Assembly (NCBI GenBank): GCA_964573995.1 | Contig: CAZNLH010000007.1 | Span: 1-64,000 of the forward strand | Direction of reading: 5' to 3' | DNA: 64,000 nucleotides | DNA from: CAZNLH01 sp964573995 | GTDB lineage: Bacteria > Gemmatimonadota > CAZMKB01 > CAZNLH01 | In this document: positions 18,331 to 26,608 of the stretch, piece by piece | Numbering within the stretch: position 1 is the stretch's first letter | Layout of the letters: each line of letters opens with the position of its first letter | Notes under the pieces: model-generated | Database searches by the model: none | Seen by the model: the letters and a program-made list of their open reading frames with translations, nothing else | Told to the model about the DNA's origin: nothing | Position numbers and translations under genes: made by a program

Positions 18331-19005
18331 ATGACGGGGCGGGAATTCAAGGACTTCGTCTACCAGCACTTCGCGGGCATGGCACATGCCTTTTCCAGCC
18401 CAAAACGGCTAGAGATCATCGACGTGCTGGCCCAGGGTGAGAGGGACGTGGAATCCCTGGCCGGGCAGGTATCCATGACAGTCGCAAATACATCGCGCCA
18501 CCTGCAGGTCCTGAAAGGCAGGAGACTGGTGGAAGCCCGCCGGGAAGGGGTAAAGATCTTCTACCGCCTTGCGGACGACCTCGTGGTGGATTGTTGGCAG
18601 AGGCTCCAGAGGCTCTCAGCGAATCGCCTCGCCGAAATACGGGAGATCGAGCGGTTGTTCCACGAAGAACGGGACGACCTCGAACCCGTCACCGTGGAAG
18701 AACTCTGGCGGCGCATACAGGAAAGTGGAGTCACCGTGATCGACGTGCGACCCGCGGAAGAGTATCAGCACGCACACCTGCCCGGGGCCATATCCATCCC
18801 CCTCCCCGACCTGCTGGACAGGATAAGGGAGATCCCGGAGGGACGAGGGATCGTGGCGTACTGCCGGGGGCCATATTGCGTGCTTTCCGCCGAAGCGGTC
18901 AGTATTTTACGAGACTATGGATTTCGAGCGGCCCGGATGAAGGAAGGGGTTCCGGAATGGAAGAGGGCCGGCCTTCCTGTGGAATCGGGCCGAGTTCCAG
19001 TTTAA
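18331..19005 (+). CDS. ArsR-family repressor fused to a rhodanese domain
   Basis: 224 residues. Residues about 10-100 form the winged helix (SSPKRLEIIDVLAQGERDVESLA, then MTVANTSRHLQVLKGRRLVEARREG). No ArsR-type CxC metal site is visible. Residues about 120-220 form a rhodanese domain with VIDVRPAEEYQHAHLPGA and active-site loop CRGPYC (Cys178, Cys183). Such fusions are known in sulfur and metalloid loci, and the rhodanese thiol is thought to sense reactive sulfur or carry persulfide. Directly downstream are a DsrE-like remnant and a membrane protein on the same strand. The palindrome at 18145-18170 is a likely operator. Confidence 0.9.
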   Translation: MTGREFKDFVYQHFAGMAHAFSSPKRLEIIDVLAQGERDVESLAGQVSMTVANTSRHLQVLKGRRLVEARREGVKIFYRLADDLVVDCWQRLQRLSANRLAEIREIERLFHEERDDLEPVTVEELWRRIQESGVTVIDVRPAEEYQHAHLPGAISIPLPDLLDRIREIPEGRGIVAYCRGPYCVLSAEAVSILRDYGFRAARMKEGVPEWKRAGLPVESGRVPV

Positions 19006-19044
19006 TCCCCAACGAGAACCAAGAACAGGCAAAGAGGGATCCGC

Positions 19045-19389
19045 TTGACCACGATCATCCTGAACGATTCGCCCTACGGAATCGAGAGAAGTTACAATGG
19101 GCTCCGACTTGCTCTTGCACTGGCAAGTGCCGGCAAACCGGTGCGCGTCTTCCTGATGGGCGACGCCGTCCAGTGCGCCAGGAGGAACCAGGAGACGCCG
19201 GCTGGCTACTACAACATCGGCAGGATGATCAAGGGCCTGCTGAAACGAGGGTCATGGGTGTTCACATGAGGTTCCTGCAGTGACGCCCGGGGGGTATCGA
19301 AGGCCAAGATGGTGGACGGGGTTGTCAAGAGCAACATGGAGACACTCACAGGGTGGGTCGGCGAGTCCTCCAGGGTGCTGGTCTTCTGA
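19045..19389 (+). pseudogene. DsrE-family sulfur-carrier-like protein, frameshifted
   Basis: From a TTG start at 19045 (after AGAGGGA) the frame gives 74 residues of a DsrE/DsrF-like fold: MTTIILNDSPYG, LALASAGKPVRVFLMGDAV, ETPAGYYNIGRMIKGLLKRG, then a TGA at 19267. The rest of the family fold continues in other frames: from about 19250 (MGVHMRFLQ) and from about 19283 to 19389 (DARGVSKAKMVDGVV ... SSRVLVF). Two single-base deletions, near 19248-19253 and 19280-19283, explain this. Either the gene is dead or the assembly has errors. The intact protein would be about 115 residues. It lies in line with the ArsR-rhodanese regulator, so a persulfide-handling role is likely. Confidence 0.75.
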
Positions 19390-19398
19390 GGAGGAGAG

Positions 19399-19989
19399 AT
19401 GAGCGATCTATACAACCTGTTGAAGTTCTGGCATATAATGAGCTTCGTCTTCATGTCCATCCCCCTCTTCAACCTGATCGTGGTGAACGAGCGGGCGGCA
19501 ATGGGGGGCTCCTTCGCCTACGAAATCGACCGGTATATGGAAAACATCATCAGGCGCGGGGCGACTCGCTGTTACGTCTTCCAATCCAGCGTGCTGATCA
19601 GCGGTATATGCCTCCTGGCATTCGGGTCTATGGGCATAGAGGCACTTTGGCGGAACCAGGTAATCCTGGCCAAGTTCATGCTCTTGATCCTCTTGATGGG
19701 CCTCCTCACTTACGTGCACCTGGGCTTGCAACCGAAGATAGAGGCACTGATGGCGGAGATCCGGCCTGGCGAACCGGCCCCGCAGGACTTCTCCTCGCGC
19801 CTGAAGCCCTACCGTGCCAGGCGAAAGAGACTTGCCGAGGTGTGCCTCTTCCTCGTCATCGTGATCATCGTGCTGGGCATGCAGGTGTACACACGGTTCC
19901 CTGCCTCGTGGACGGCAGGCCTGATCATCCTCGCGGCACTATTCTCCCGGCACGCCGGCAGGAGCCTCATCAGGTTCGGCTGGGTGTGA
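19399..19989 (+). CDS. Four-helix integral membrane protein, unknown function
   Basis: 196 residues; not assigned to a named family. It has four predicted membrane helices: about 8-28 (FWHIMSFVFMSIPLFNLIVV), 60-80, 88-108 (FMLLILLMGLLTYVHLG) and 148-168, with a long charged cytoplasmic loop at 112-145. Several His residues in or near helices (His12, His107) could bind heme, as in CopD/DUF2269-like proteins, but that is speculative. The start has a strong GAGGAGAG ribosome site 10 bases after the DsrE stop, so it is in the same operon. Confidence 0.75.
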   Translation: MSDLYNLLKFWHIMSFVFMSIPLFNLIVVNERAAMGGSFAYEIDRYMENIIRRGATRCYVFQSSVLISGICLLAFGSMGIEALWRNQVILAKFMLLILLMGLLTYVHLGLQPKIEALMAEIRPGEPAPQDFSSRLKPYRARRKRLAEVCLFLVIVIIVLGMQVYTRFPASWTAGLIILAALFSRHAGRSLIRFGWV

Positions 19990-20017
19990 GAGAGTATCGA
20001 ACGTCACCGCCATCACC

Positions 20018-20046
20018 TTGACATCCCCCCCAGGGGGATATATATT
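20018..20046 (+). promoter_or_regulatory. Consensus promoter with CsoR-type operator in its spacer
   Basis: TTGACA (20018-20023), 17-base spacer, TATATT (20041-20046). A near-palindrome ATCCCCCCCAGGGGGAT (20023-20039) fills the spacer exactly. G/C-tract dyads of this kind are the known operators of CsoR/RcnR-family repressors, and the next gene encodes one. Confidence 0.8.
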
Positions 20047-20070
20047 TATCATGGAAGGAGGCAGAGGCCA

Positions 20071-20391
20071 ATGATCAAAAACAAGCGAAATTCAATCTCA
20101 AGGGAGACGGCAGTGGTCTACCTGGACGACCTCACGCAGAAGGCCCTGGCCGACAGGCTTGCGAGGATCGAGGGTCACCTGCGATCGATAAGGGAGATGG
20201 TCTTATCCAGGCGGTGCGCGGACGAGATACTGCTGCAGGCGGCCGCTGTAAAGGCGGCCCTCAACCAGTTCAGCGCCGCGCTCCTGGATCACGAACTCAA
20301 GGCCTGCATGGAGACTTGCATGACCGGGGATGCGGACGAGAGGCTCGACAGGGTCACCCACGTTCTCGGCACACTGCTGAAGCAGTCGTGA
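20071..20391 (+). CDS. CsoR/RcnR/FrmR-family metal-sensing repressor
   Basis: 106-residue all-helical DNA-binding protein that releases its operator when it binds its inducer (Cu(I), Ni/Co, aldehyde or sulfane sulfur in different members). The family core LADRLARIEGHLRSIREMV is clear. Candidate ligands are Cys49, His74, Cys79 and Cys83. Cys49 and His74 have the 25-residue CsoR spacing, but the last cysteine is one residue off the usual place, so the inducer is uncertain. The operator in its own promoter suggests autoregulation, and a second similar site precedes merT. Stop and merT start are 66 bases apart. Confidence 0.88.
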   Translation: MIKNKRNSISRETAVVYLDDLTQKALADRLARIEGHLRSIREMVLSRRCADEILLQAAAVKAALNQFSAALLDHELKACMETCMTGDADERLDRVTHVLGTLLKQS

Positions 20392-20405
20392 TTTTATTTT
20401 CATAG

Positions 20406-20436
20406 TTTACATCCCTAAGGGGGGGTTGGGGATATC
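20406..20436 (+). promoter_or_regulatory. Second CsoR-like or MerR-like operator-promoter before merT
   Basis: TTTACA (20406-20411) and GATATC (20431-20436) with a 19-base spacer holding the imperfect dyad ATCCC...GGGGAT. The order ACATCCC-(G run)-GGGGATAT mirrors the site before the CsoR gene. A 19-base spacer is also typical of MerR-activated promoters. Confidence 0.5.
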
Positions 20437-20457
20437 CCGAAGAAAGGAGCAACGGAG

Positions 20458-21099
20458 ATGGAGAGCACGCACCCATCTGAAACAAGTGTCACGAGTGGGC
20501 GATGGGGCCTGGTAGGCGCAATCGGGGCGGCGTTAGCGGCTTCCGTATGTTGCCTGGGCCCGCTCGTCCTCCTCCTGCTGGGGGTGAGCGGTGCCTGGAT
20601 CGGGGGGCTCACCGCGCTCGAGCCCTACCGGCCCGCCTTCACCGTCGCGACGCTCTTCTTCCTGGGGTTCGCCTTCTACCGGGTATACCGGAAGAAGCCC
20701 GAGGAGCAGGAGTGCAAGCCGGGAAGTTACTGCGCGAGCCCACGGAGGGAGAGGATCAACAAGACGACACTCTGGATAATGACGGCAATCATCGCCGGGC
20801 TTCTCTCCCTGCCCTACCTCCTCCCTTACGTACCTTCGGAAAACGGCGGGCAGGTATCGGCGGCAAGCAGCAGGGTGAGCCTCGCGGTCGACAACATGAC
20901 CTGTTCCTCCTGCGTCGTTACGGTGAGGAGGAGCCTGACCCGCCTGGATGGCGTTAAGGAGGCGAGGGTCACCCTCAGGCCGCCACGCGCGGTCGTCGTC
21001 TTCGATCCTCGAGAGACCTCGACGGAAGAACTCGTCGAGGCGACGACGAAGGCGGGGTACCCGTCCCGCGTGGAGAAGGATGACACTCGAGGAGAGTAA
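20458..21099 (+). CDS. merT: Mercuric ion transporter MerT fused to a MerP-like HMA domain
   Basis: Brings Hg(II) across the inner membrane for reduction by MerA. 213 residues: MerT helices with the vicinal pair Cys31-Cys32 (SVCCLGPL) in helix 1, a second helix (FTVATLFFLGFAFYRVY), a loop with Cys86 and Cys92, and a third helix (LWIMTAIIAGLLSLPYLLP). Residues about 138-205 are a heavy-metal-associated domain with MTCSSC (Cys149, Cys152). Separate merT and merP genes are classical; this fusion is a known variant. One base separates its stop from the merA start. Confidence 0.9.
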   Translation: MESTHPSETSVTSGRWGLVGAIGAALAASVCCLGPLVLLLLGVSGAWIGGLTALEPYRPAFTVATLFFLGFAFYRVYRKKPEEQECKPGSYCASPRRERINKTTLWIMTAIIAGLLSLPYLLPYVPSENGGQVSAASSRVSLAVDNMTCSSCVVTVRRSLTRLDGVKEARVTLRPPRAVVVFDPRETSTEELVEATTKAGYPSRVEKDDTRGE

Positions 21100-21100
21100 C

Positions 21101-22540
21101 ATGTCCGATTGCTGTTCAAGCCGATTGAATCATGGGAATGACAAGTTGCACCTCGTCATCGTGGGCGGCGGCTCGGCGGCCTTCTCGGCCGCCATCAGGG
21201 CGAGCGAACTCGGGGCGAGGGTCACCATGATAAACGACGGGCTTCCGATAGGGGGGACGTGCGTCAATGTAGGCTGCGTCCCTTCCAAGACACTTATCCG
21301 TGCTGCGGAGGCGCACCACCGGGCGTCTAATCCGAACTTTGACGGGATCGAATCCGTCAGCCGGATCGCTAATTTCGGGAAGGTCATCTCCCAGAAGCGG
21401 GAACTCGTCCGGGAACTCAGGCAGGCCAAGTACGTCGACGTGGTCTCCGGCCTTCCCGATGTCGAGGTGATGAAGGGCATGGCACGGTTCGTGGAGAAAA
21501 GGACAGTGGAGGTGAACGGCGAGCGCATCACCGCGGACCGGATCCTCGTCGCAACGGGGGCTTCTCCCTTCATACCCCCGATCCCCGGCCTGAGAGATAC
21601 GGGTTACCTGACCAACGAGTCCGCCTTCGAACTCGAAGAATTGCCCGAATCGCTCATTGTAATCGGCGGCCGCTACATCGCGCTCGAGTGTGCCCAGATG
21701 TTCAGCAGGTTCGGGAGCAGGGTGACGATCCTTCAGCGCTCCCCGCGGATCCTCCCGACCGAGTCCGAAGATCTAACCGGTGCGCTCACCGGCTATCTGT
21801 CAGGCGAGGGGATAGACATCTTCACGGGGGTTTCCATAAACCGTGCAGGGGATTGTAAGGGGGGAGCAGAGGTGGAAGCGGTCGTGGACGGGGTTGAAAA
21901 GACCTTCCGTGCCTCCCACGTTCTGGTCGCCACCGGCCGCCGCGCGAATACCGACGGCCTGGGGCTGGAGGAGATCGGCGCACGGTTGGACCACACGGGG
22001 TTCCTGCAGGTGGACGGCACGCTCAGGACCGGTGCCGAGGGCGTCTACGGCGCCGGTGACGTGATCGGCGAGCCGATGTACGTATACACGGCGGCATACG
22101 AGGGGGCGCTCGCGGCCGAGAACGCCGTTTCCGGCTCCCGAAAGACCCGCGACTACACGGCACTCCCATGGGTGATCTTCACCGACCCCCAGGTGGCGGG
22201 GGTGGGACTGGACGAAAGGCAGGCTACTGAACAGGGGATCGACGCCGACGCGGCGGTCCTGCCCATGTCCCACGTCCCGCGCGCAATCGCCGCGCGCGAC
22301 ACCAGGGGCTTCATCAAGATCGTCCGCGACCGCTCGACCGACCCTATCATCGGGGCCAGGATCCTCGCCGCGGAGGGATCGGAACTCCTCATGGAGGTGA
22401 GCCTCGCAATCAGGCACGGGACCACCTCCAGTGAACTAGCATCGGCCTTTCACCCCTACCTTACCCTCTCGGAGGGGATCAAACTGGCCGCCATCACGTT
22501 CCGTAAGGAGGTCTCCAGCCTGAGTTGCTGCGCGACGTAA
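21101..22540 (+). CDS. merA: Mercuric reductase
   Basis: FAD/NADPH flavoprotein reducing Hg(II) to Hg(0) in the cytosol. 479 residues. FAD site VIVGGGSAAFSAA, redox-active disulfide GTCVNVGCVPSK (Cys54, Cys59), NAD(P) site IVIGGRYIALECAQ, GAGDV loop, and the C-terminal vicinal pair Cys476-Cys477 (LSCCAT) that hands over mercury and separates MerA from dihydrolipoamide dehydrogenase. The N-terminal HMA domain of many MerA proteins is absent; the HMA sits on MerT instead. The start at 21101 follows GAGGAGAG; the frame is open upstream but overlaps merT. A second Cys-Cys (residues 4-5) lies at the extreme N-terminus. Confidence 0.96.
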   Translation: MSDCCSSRLNHGNDKLHLVIVGGGSAAFSAAIRASELGARVTMINDGLPIGGTCVNVGCVPSKTLIRAAEAHHRASNPNFDGIESVSRIANFGKVISQKRELVRELRQAKYVDVVSGLPDVEVMKGMARFVEKRTVEVNGERITADRILVATGASPFIPPIPGLRDTGYLTNESAFELEELPESLIVIGGRYIALECAQMFSRFGSRVTILQRSPRILPTESEDLTGALTGYLSGEGIDIFTGVSINRAGDCKGGAEVEAVVDGVEKTFRASHVLVATGRRANTDGLGLEEIGARLDHTGFLQVDGTLRTGAEGVYGAGDVIGEPMYVYTAAYEGALAAENAVSGSRKTRDYTALPWVIFTDPQVAGVGLDERQATEQGIDADAAVLPMSHVPRAIAARDTRGFIKIVRDRSTDPIIGARILAAEGSELLMEVSLAIRHGTTSSELASAFHPYLTLSEGIKLAAITFRKEVSSLSCCAT

Positions 22541-22642
22541 GATCGATGAGACGAATATTTGATTTCCCGGCACTTGATGTTAGTTTTAACCTGTAATGAT
22601 TCAGGGGATTCGGACAGGTCAATTACGAAAGGAGCGGGCGCC

Positions 22643-23029
22643 ATGAAATACTACTTCAGCAAGAAACTCGACATCCCCTTCACGGAGGCGATCGATCGCG
22701 TCACAGCGGAGCTGCAGAAGGAGGGCTTCGGCATCCTTACGGAGATCGACGTCAAGGAGACACTCAAGAGGAAACTCGACGTGGACTTCAGGCGGTACAA
22801 GATCCTGGGTGCCTGCAACCCCCCGTTCGCATACAGGGCGCTTCAAGCGGAGGAGAAGATAGGGCTCATGTTGCCTTGCAACGTCATCGTGCAGGAGATG
22901 GAAGACGGCTCCGTCGAGGTCGCCGCAGTCGATCCCATCGCGTCTATGCAGGCGATCGAAAACCCCGGCCTGGGTGAAATCGCCGAGCAGGTGCAGGGTA
23001 AACTCAGTGGCGTAATAGACCGCCTTTAA
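22643..23029 (+). CDS. DUF302 domain protein
   Basis: 128-residue cytosolic protein of the DUF302 family, biochemical role unknown. It has the family landmarks KEGFGILTEIDVKETLKRKLDVDFRRYKILGACNPPFAYRAL and GLMLPCNVIVQE. A cysteine in ILGACNP and another in LPCNV are conserved in many members, and genes of this family often sit with sulfur or heavy-metal genes, as here. The ribosome site AAAGGAG precedes the ATG. It follows merA by about 100 bases and converges on merR. Confidence 0.88.
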   Translation: MKYYFSKKLDIPFTEAIDRVTAELQKEGFGILTEIDVKETLKRKLDVDFRRYKILGACNPPFAYRALQAEEKIGLMLPCNVIVQEMEDGSVEVAAVDPIASMQAIENPGLGEIAEQVQGKLSGVIDRL

Positions 23030-23113
23030 GAAGAAGTCGTGGGGCCAGCGTTCCCCTCCACGGGCACCCGTCTCCCTGCCTGTCACTGCCTCAAGAGGAT
23101 GCTTGTCACAGCG

Positions 23114-23521
23114 TCAGTCGGGAGAGGCCTCCATCGCCTCGAGGATCGGGCACTCGCTCTTGGGGCCGCTCCCGCTGCAAGAAGCAGCCAGCCTCTCGAG
23201 GGCATACCTCATCTTATTGAGGTCCTCGATCTTCTCATCGATTGAGGAGATCTTCTCCTCGGCCTTTCTCTTCACGTCCCTGCACGTGGTCCCGGGGTCT
23301 ACGCGAAGGGCCAAGAGGTCAATGATCTCCTTAAGGGAAAACCCCAGTTCCTTCGCCCTCCTGATGAAGCTGATCCTCGCAACTGTCGCCGGGGGATATC
23401 GCCTGTAGCCCGATTCGCTCCTCGGGGGCTCTGGGATCAGGCCCCTGCGCTCGTAATACCGTACCGTTTCGACGTTCACCCCGGCCCTGCGGGCCAACTC
23501 ACCAGTATTGAGTCGCTCCAT
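23114..23521 (-). CDS. merR: Mercury-responsive regulator MerR
   Basis: Dimeric regulator that represses and, with Hg(II), activates mer transcription by untwisting a long-spacer promoter. 135 residues. Helix-turn-helix TGELARRAGVNVETVRYYERRGL, wing and GFSLKEIIDLL, then a long dimer helix. The three mercury ligands are present at exactly the Tn501 MerR spacing: Cys80, Cys115, Cys124 (Tn501: 82, 117, 126). The start at 23521 has a GGAGGTGATAGG site. Unusually it sits at the far end of the operon, converging on DUF302, rather than divergent from merT. A dyad around GTAC just upstream (about 23550-23565) may be its own operator. Confidence 0.93.
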   Translation of the reverse strand: MERLNTGELARRAGVNVETVRYYERRGLIPEPPRSESGYRRYPPATVARISFIRRAKELGFSLKEIIDLLALRVDPGTTCRDVKRKAEEKISSIDEKIEDLNKMRYALERLAASCSGSGPKSECPILEAMEASPD

Positions 23522-23765
23522 CCTATCACCTCCACCTGTAATATACAAGTCCCGTACCGAGTTTGGTCCCCCGGATTTCCTCGCCACCTTGACGGGGTGG
23601 CGCCGATTGAGGTGTTCGGCAACAGGACCCGTGCCTATCAGGTGGCTGGAACCAGGGAAGATACCAACGGCACACAGCCCCTTTCCCAGTCCGGCCGGGA
23701 CATGCCCAAAGGCCAGGGGCGGAGAGTTACATGCTGGCGGCTGCGCGTCGCCTCGGGTATCGTCC

Positions 23766-24992
23766 CTACCCGCCGGAGTTCTCCCTCAGTTCCCCGATCA
23801 GCCCCCTTATCAGGCGGTAGGCATCACGCAGAGCCTCCGGGTCCACGTTTTCAGGCCTATCATAAGGGGTATGGATGGAGAAGGTCGACAGGCTCGTATC
23901 GCTGCTCGTCAGGGTAACGGCGCGGTACCCGGCCGCGGCTACCGGCACGTGGTCGAGGCCCGGCAGGAGGGGGTGATACACGACCCTCAGGTCAAGACCT
24001 GCATCCTTCGCCACCTTTTTCATTACGGCCTCGAGCCGGCCTCCTGTCTTCCGGCGGGGGATCCCGTGGCTGGATGATAGGACGAGGCCGCTGGAGGCGC
24101 CGATCCCGTCCATGTTCAGGACGTAGGTCTGAGAGACGGGATAGGCCTGCGCGTCCCGTTTAACGAAATCAACGGCACCGGCCAGGCCCTCCTCCTCGGC
24201 GCCCGTCATCAGGAAGATGACACCGATCCCATTGGCCACTTCCTGTCTCAGGCATCGAGCGAGTTCGACCATCACGGCCAGGGATGCGGCGTTGTCCAGA
24301 GCGCCGGGAGAATCGTTTCCACTGAAATTGACAACCATCAGAAAGAGCGGGATCGATAACAGTATAGCGGGAAACCAGAGGTAAACTATCCAGTCCCTGG
24401 CACCGGTAAGGTGAAATAGCAACATCAGAAACGCGATACCTGCCAGGCCGAAGAAGACACTGCTCGTGAGCACGGTCCTCAGGTATAAAGGCAGGCCCTG
24501 CGACTTTGAATCGTAGTGGGCCATCAGGACCAGCCGCCCTTTCACCGCAGGTGGTTCCAGAGAGGCGATCAGGTTGGCCGACCTCCTGACGAGGAAGGGC
24601 GCTACGTACAGCCGGCTCATCAATCGGCTCCACCGGGTCGATAGGCTGAGACCGGCCAGCAGGCACAGGGCAAGGAATAGGGAAAGGATCGGCAGCCTCC
24701 AATAGACCCACAGGGCCGTCAAGGCCAACCCCAATAACAGAAACAGGATCAGCCTGAAGGCAAGCCAATGGGGCAGCATGGAGAAAGAAAATTCCCTGCG
24801 AGAAACCGGCACGCCCAGCGATTCAAAGGCCCCGGCAAGGTAGTCGATCGCACGCCCTTCGCCACTACTACCCGTCCTCCTCGGGAAACTCAGCGCCCTG
24901 ATGTGGGCCATCACACGCCTGGAATCGTAAGCTCCATCACGGGCCGAATTCACAGGCGCAGGTCCGGCGCTCTCCACGTAATCTTCCCTCAA
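23766..24992 (-). CDS. Membrane-embedded M28-family metallopeptidase
   Basis: Zinc aminopeptidase-type enzyme of 408 residues. All zinc-site motifs are present: LMAHYDSKSQG, PGALDNAASLA, GAEEEGLAGAVDF, NMDGIG and the final His in FSIHTPYDRPENVD. The M28 fold is interrupted by two hydrophobic blocks of about two helices each (about residues 75-125 and 180-235), so the enzyme is membrane-bound; the active-site side is uncertain. Substrate unknown. The start overlaps the hyuB stop by four bases (ATGA), and it is the last gene of the twelve-gene minus-strand run. Confidence 0.85.
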   Translation of the reverse strand: MREDYVESAGPAPVNSARDGAYDSRRVMAHIRALSFPRRTGSSGEGRAIDYLAGAFESLGVPVSRREFSFSMLPHWLAFRLILFLLLGLALTALWVYWRLPILSLFLALCLLAGLSLSTRWSRLMSRLYVAPFLVRRSANLIASLEPPAVKGRLVLMAHYDSKSQGLPLYLRTVLTSSVFFGLAGIAFLMLLFHLTGARDWIVYLWFPAILLSIPLFLMVVNFSGNDSPGALDNAASLAVMVELARCLRQEVANGIGVIFLMTGAEEEGLAGAVDFVKRDAQAYPVSQTYVLNMDGIGASSGLVLSSSHGIPRRKTGGRLEAVMKKVAKDAGLDLRVVYHPLLPGLDHVPVAAAGYRAVTLTSSDTSLSTFSIHTPYDRPENVDPEALRDAYRLIRGLIGELRENSGG

Positions 24993-26605
24993 ATCAACTC
25001 CTTTTCATCGGTGTTCTCCACCATACTCTCTCCCCCTGCTTCGCTCCCAAGTCCTCCACCCCCCGGGCTGCGAACGCTCAATGTCTCGCCGGCTTTGAGT
25101 CGAATCTGGATCTTTCCTGGGAGTTCCTCCTCCGTCCCGTCCCGATGAATGAGGATATTCCTACCCTGCAGGCCCGGTTCACCTCCAAACAGGCCATAAG
25201 GCCGCGTTATCCTCCTGTCCGAGATGACCGTCACGGTGGCCTCGGCCTCTACACGGATGTCCCGGCGGATCCCATCGCCACCCCGGTACCTGCCACGCCC
25301 ACCCGAACCCCTCCTGATCCCGTACTGCGTCACACGGAATGGGAAGTACCGCTCCAGTGCCTCTATGGGCGTGTTCATCGTGTTTGTCATGTGGGTATGG
25401 ACGGCATCGAGGCCGTCGATTCCGGGCCTGGCCCCCATTCCCCCCGCTATGGTCTCGTAATAGGCGTAAGGTACACCACGCCCGGGATCGATCCCCCCGA
25501 TCGTAAGGTTGTTCATCGTCCCGCTGCTCGCCGCGGGTATGCGTTCCGGCAGTGCCCCGGACAGCGCCCCGAACAGCACGTCCACGATTCGCTGGGAGGT
25601 CTCGACGTTTCCGGCCGCCACCGCCGAGGGCATTGCTGCGCAGACGACGCTACCCTCAGGGACGATGACCTCCACGGGGGCCATGCAACCGCTGTTGGAG
25701 GGGATCCGATAGGGGAGGAGACACCTGAACACGTAAAACACCGCCGACATGGTAATGGCCCGGTTTGCGTTCAGGTTCCCATGGACCTGCGCGGCCGATC
25801 CCGTAAAATCGACTACAGCATGATCGCCATGGATCTCGATCCTGACATGGATCTTCACGGGACCACTGCCGACCCCGTCGTCGTCCAGTGAGTCGCTGAA
25901 CTCGTACTCTCCGTCCGGGATCTCCCGGATGACATCCCGCATGATCCTCTCGGAATATGCCTGTAGGGCAGAGGCGTATCGGCACACATCCACCTCACCA
26001 TACCGGACGATCATCTCCTCGAGACGCCTTTCACCGGTCTTGAGAGAGGCCAATTGGGCCTTCAGATCTCCCCGCCTCTCTTCGGGCGTTCTTACGTTGG
26101 AGTAGATAATAGACATTATGTCGTCCGATACATTTCCTTCGGACACCAGCCGGACCGGTGGGACGATCAATCCCTCCTGGTAGATCTCCTCGGCAATCGG
26201 CATGGACCCCGGGCTCATCCCTCCGACGTCCGCATGGTGGGCGCGGTTTGCCACGTAAAGAAGCGCCTTCCCCGATCCCCCGGGGCAGACAGGCGCCACC
26301 ATGGTAAAGTCCGGAAGGTGGGTCCCTCCATGGTATGGATCGTTGAGTACGATGACGTCCCCCCTCTTCATCTCGCCCGCCCTCAGGGCATATTCCACCG
26401 AGAGGGGCATCGAGCCCAGGTGGACAGGCATGTGATCCCCCTGGGCAACCATCTTCCCCTCGCCGTCGAAGATCGCGCAGGAGTAATCCCTTCGCTCCTT
26501 GATGTTGGGTGAGTAAGCGGTACGCATCAGGGTAACACCCATCTCCTCCGCCACGGACCTGAAGAGATTCCTGAAGACCTCGAGGGTAACCGGGTCACAT
26601 TCCAT
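24989..26605 (-). CDS. hyuB: Hydantoinase/oxoprolinase subunit B family
   Basis: 538 residues, B subunit of an ATP-dependent N-methylhydantoinase, 5-oxoprolinase or acetone-carboxylase-like enzyme that opens or carboxylates a small substrate together with HyuA. Family motifs: MRTAYSPNIKERRDYSCAIFDGEGKMVAQGDHMPVHLGSM in shortened blocks (RTAYSPNIKERRD, QGDHMPVHLGSMP), NDPYHGGTHLPD, ANRAHHADVGGMSPGSMP and HMTNTMNTPIE. It starts three bases after the hyuA stop, so the two subunits are translationally coupled. The true substrate cannot be told from sequence. Confidence 0.92.
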   Translation of the reverse strand: MECDPVTLEVFRNLFRSVAEEMGVTLMRTAYSPNIKERRDYSCAIFDGEGKMVAQGDHMPVHLGSMPLSVEYALRAGEMKRGDVIVLNDPYHGGTHLPDFTMVAPVCPGGSGKALLYVANRAHHADVGGMSPGSMPIAEEIYQEGLIVPPVRLVSEGNVSDDIMSIIYSNVRTPEERRGDLKAQLASLKTGERRLEEMIVRYGEVDVCRYASALQAYSERIMRDVIREIPDGEYEFSDSLDDDGVGSGPVKIHVRIEIHGDHAVVDFTGSAAQVHGNLNANRAITMSAVFYVFRCLLPYRIPSNSGCMAPVEVIVPEGSVVCAAMPSAVAAGNVETSQRIVDVLFGALSGALPERIPAASSGTMNNLTIGGIDPGRGVPYAYYETIAGGMGARPGIDGLDAVHTHMTNTMNTPIEALERYFPFRVTQYGIRRGSGGRGRYRGGDGIRRDIRVEAEATVTVISDRRITRPYGLFGGEPGLQGRNILIHRDGTEEELPGKIQIRLKAGETLSVRSPGGGGLGSEAGGESMVENTDEKELI

Positions 26606-26608
26606 CGC

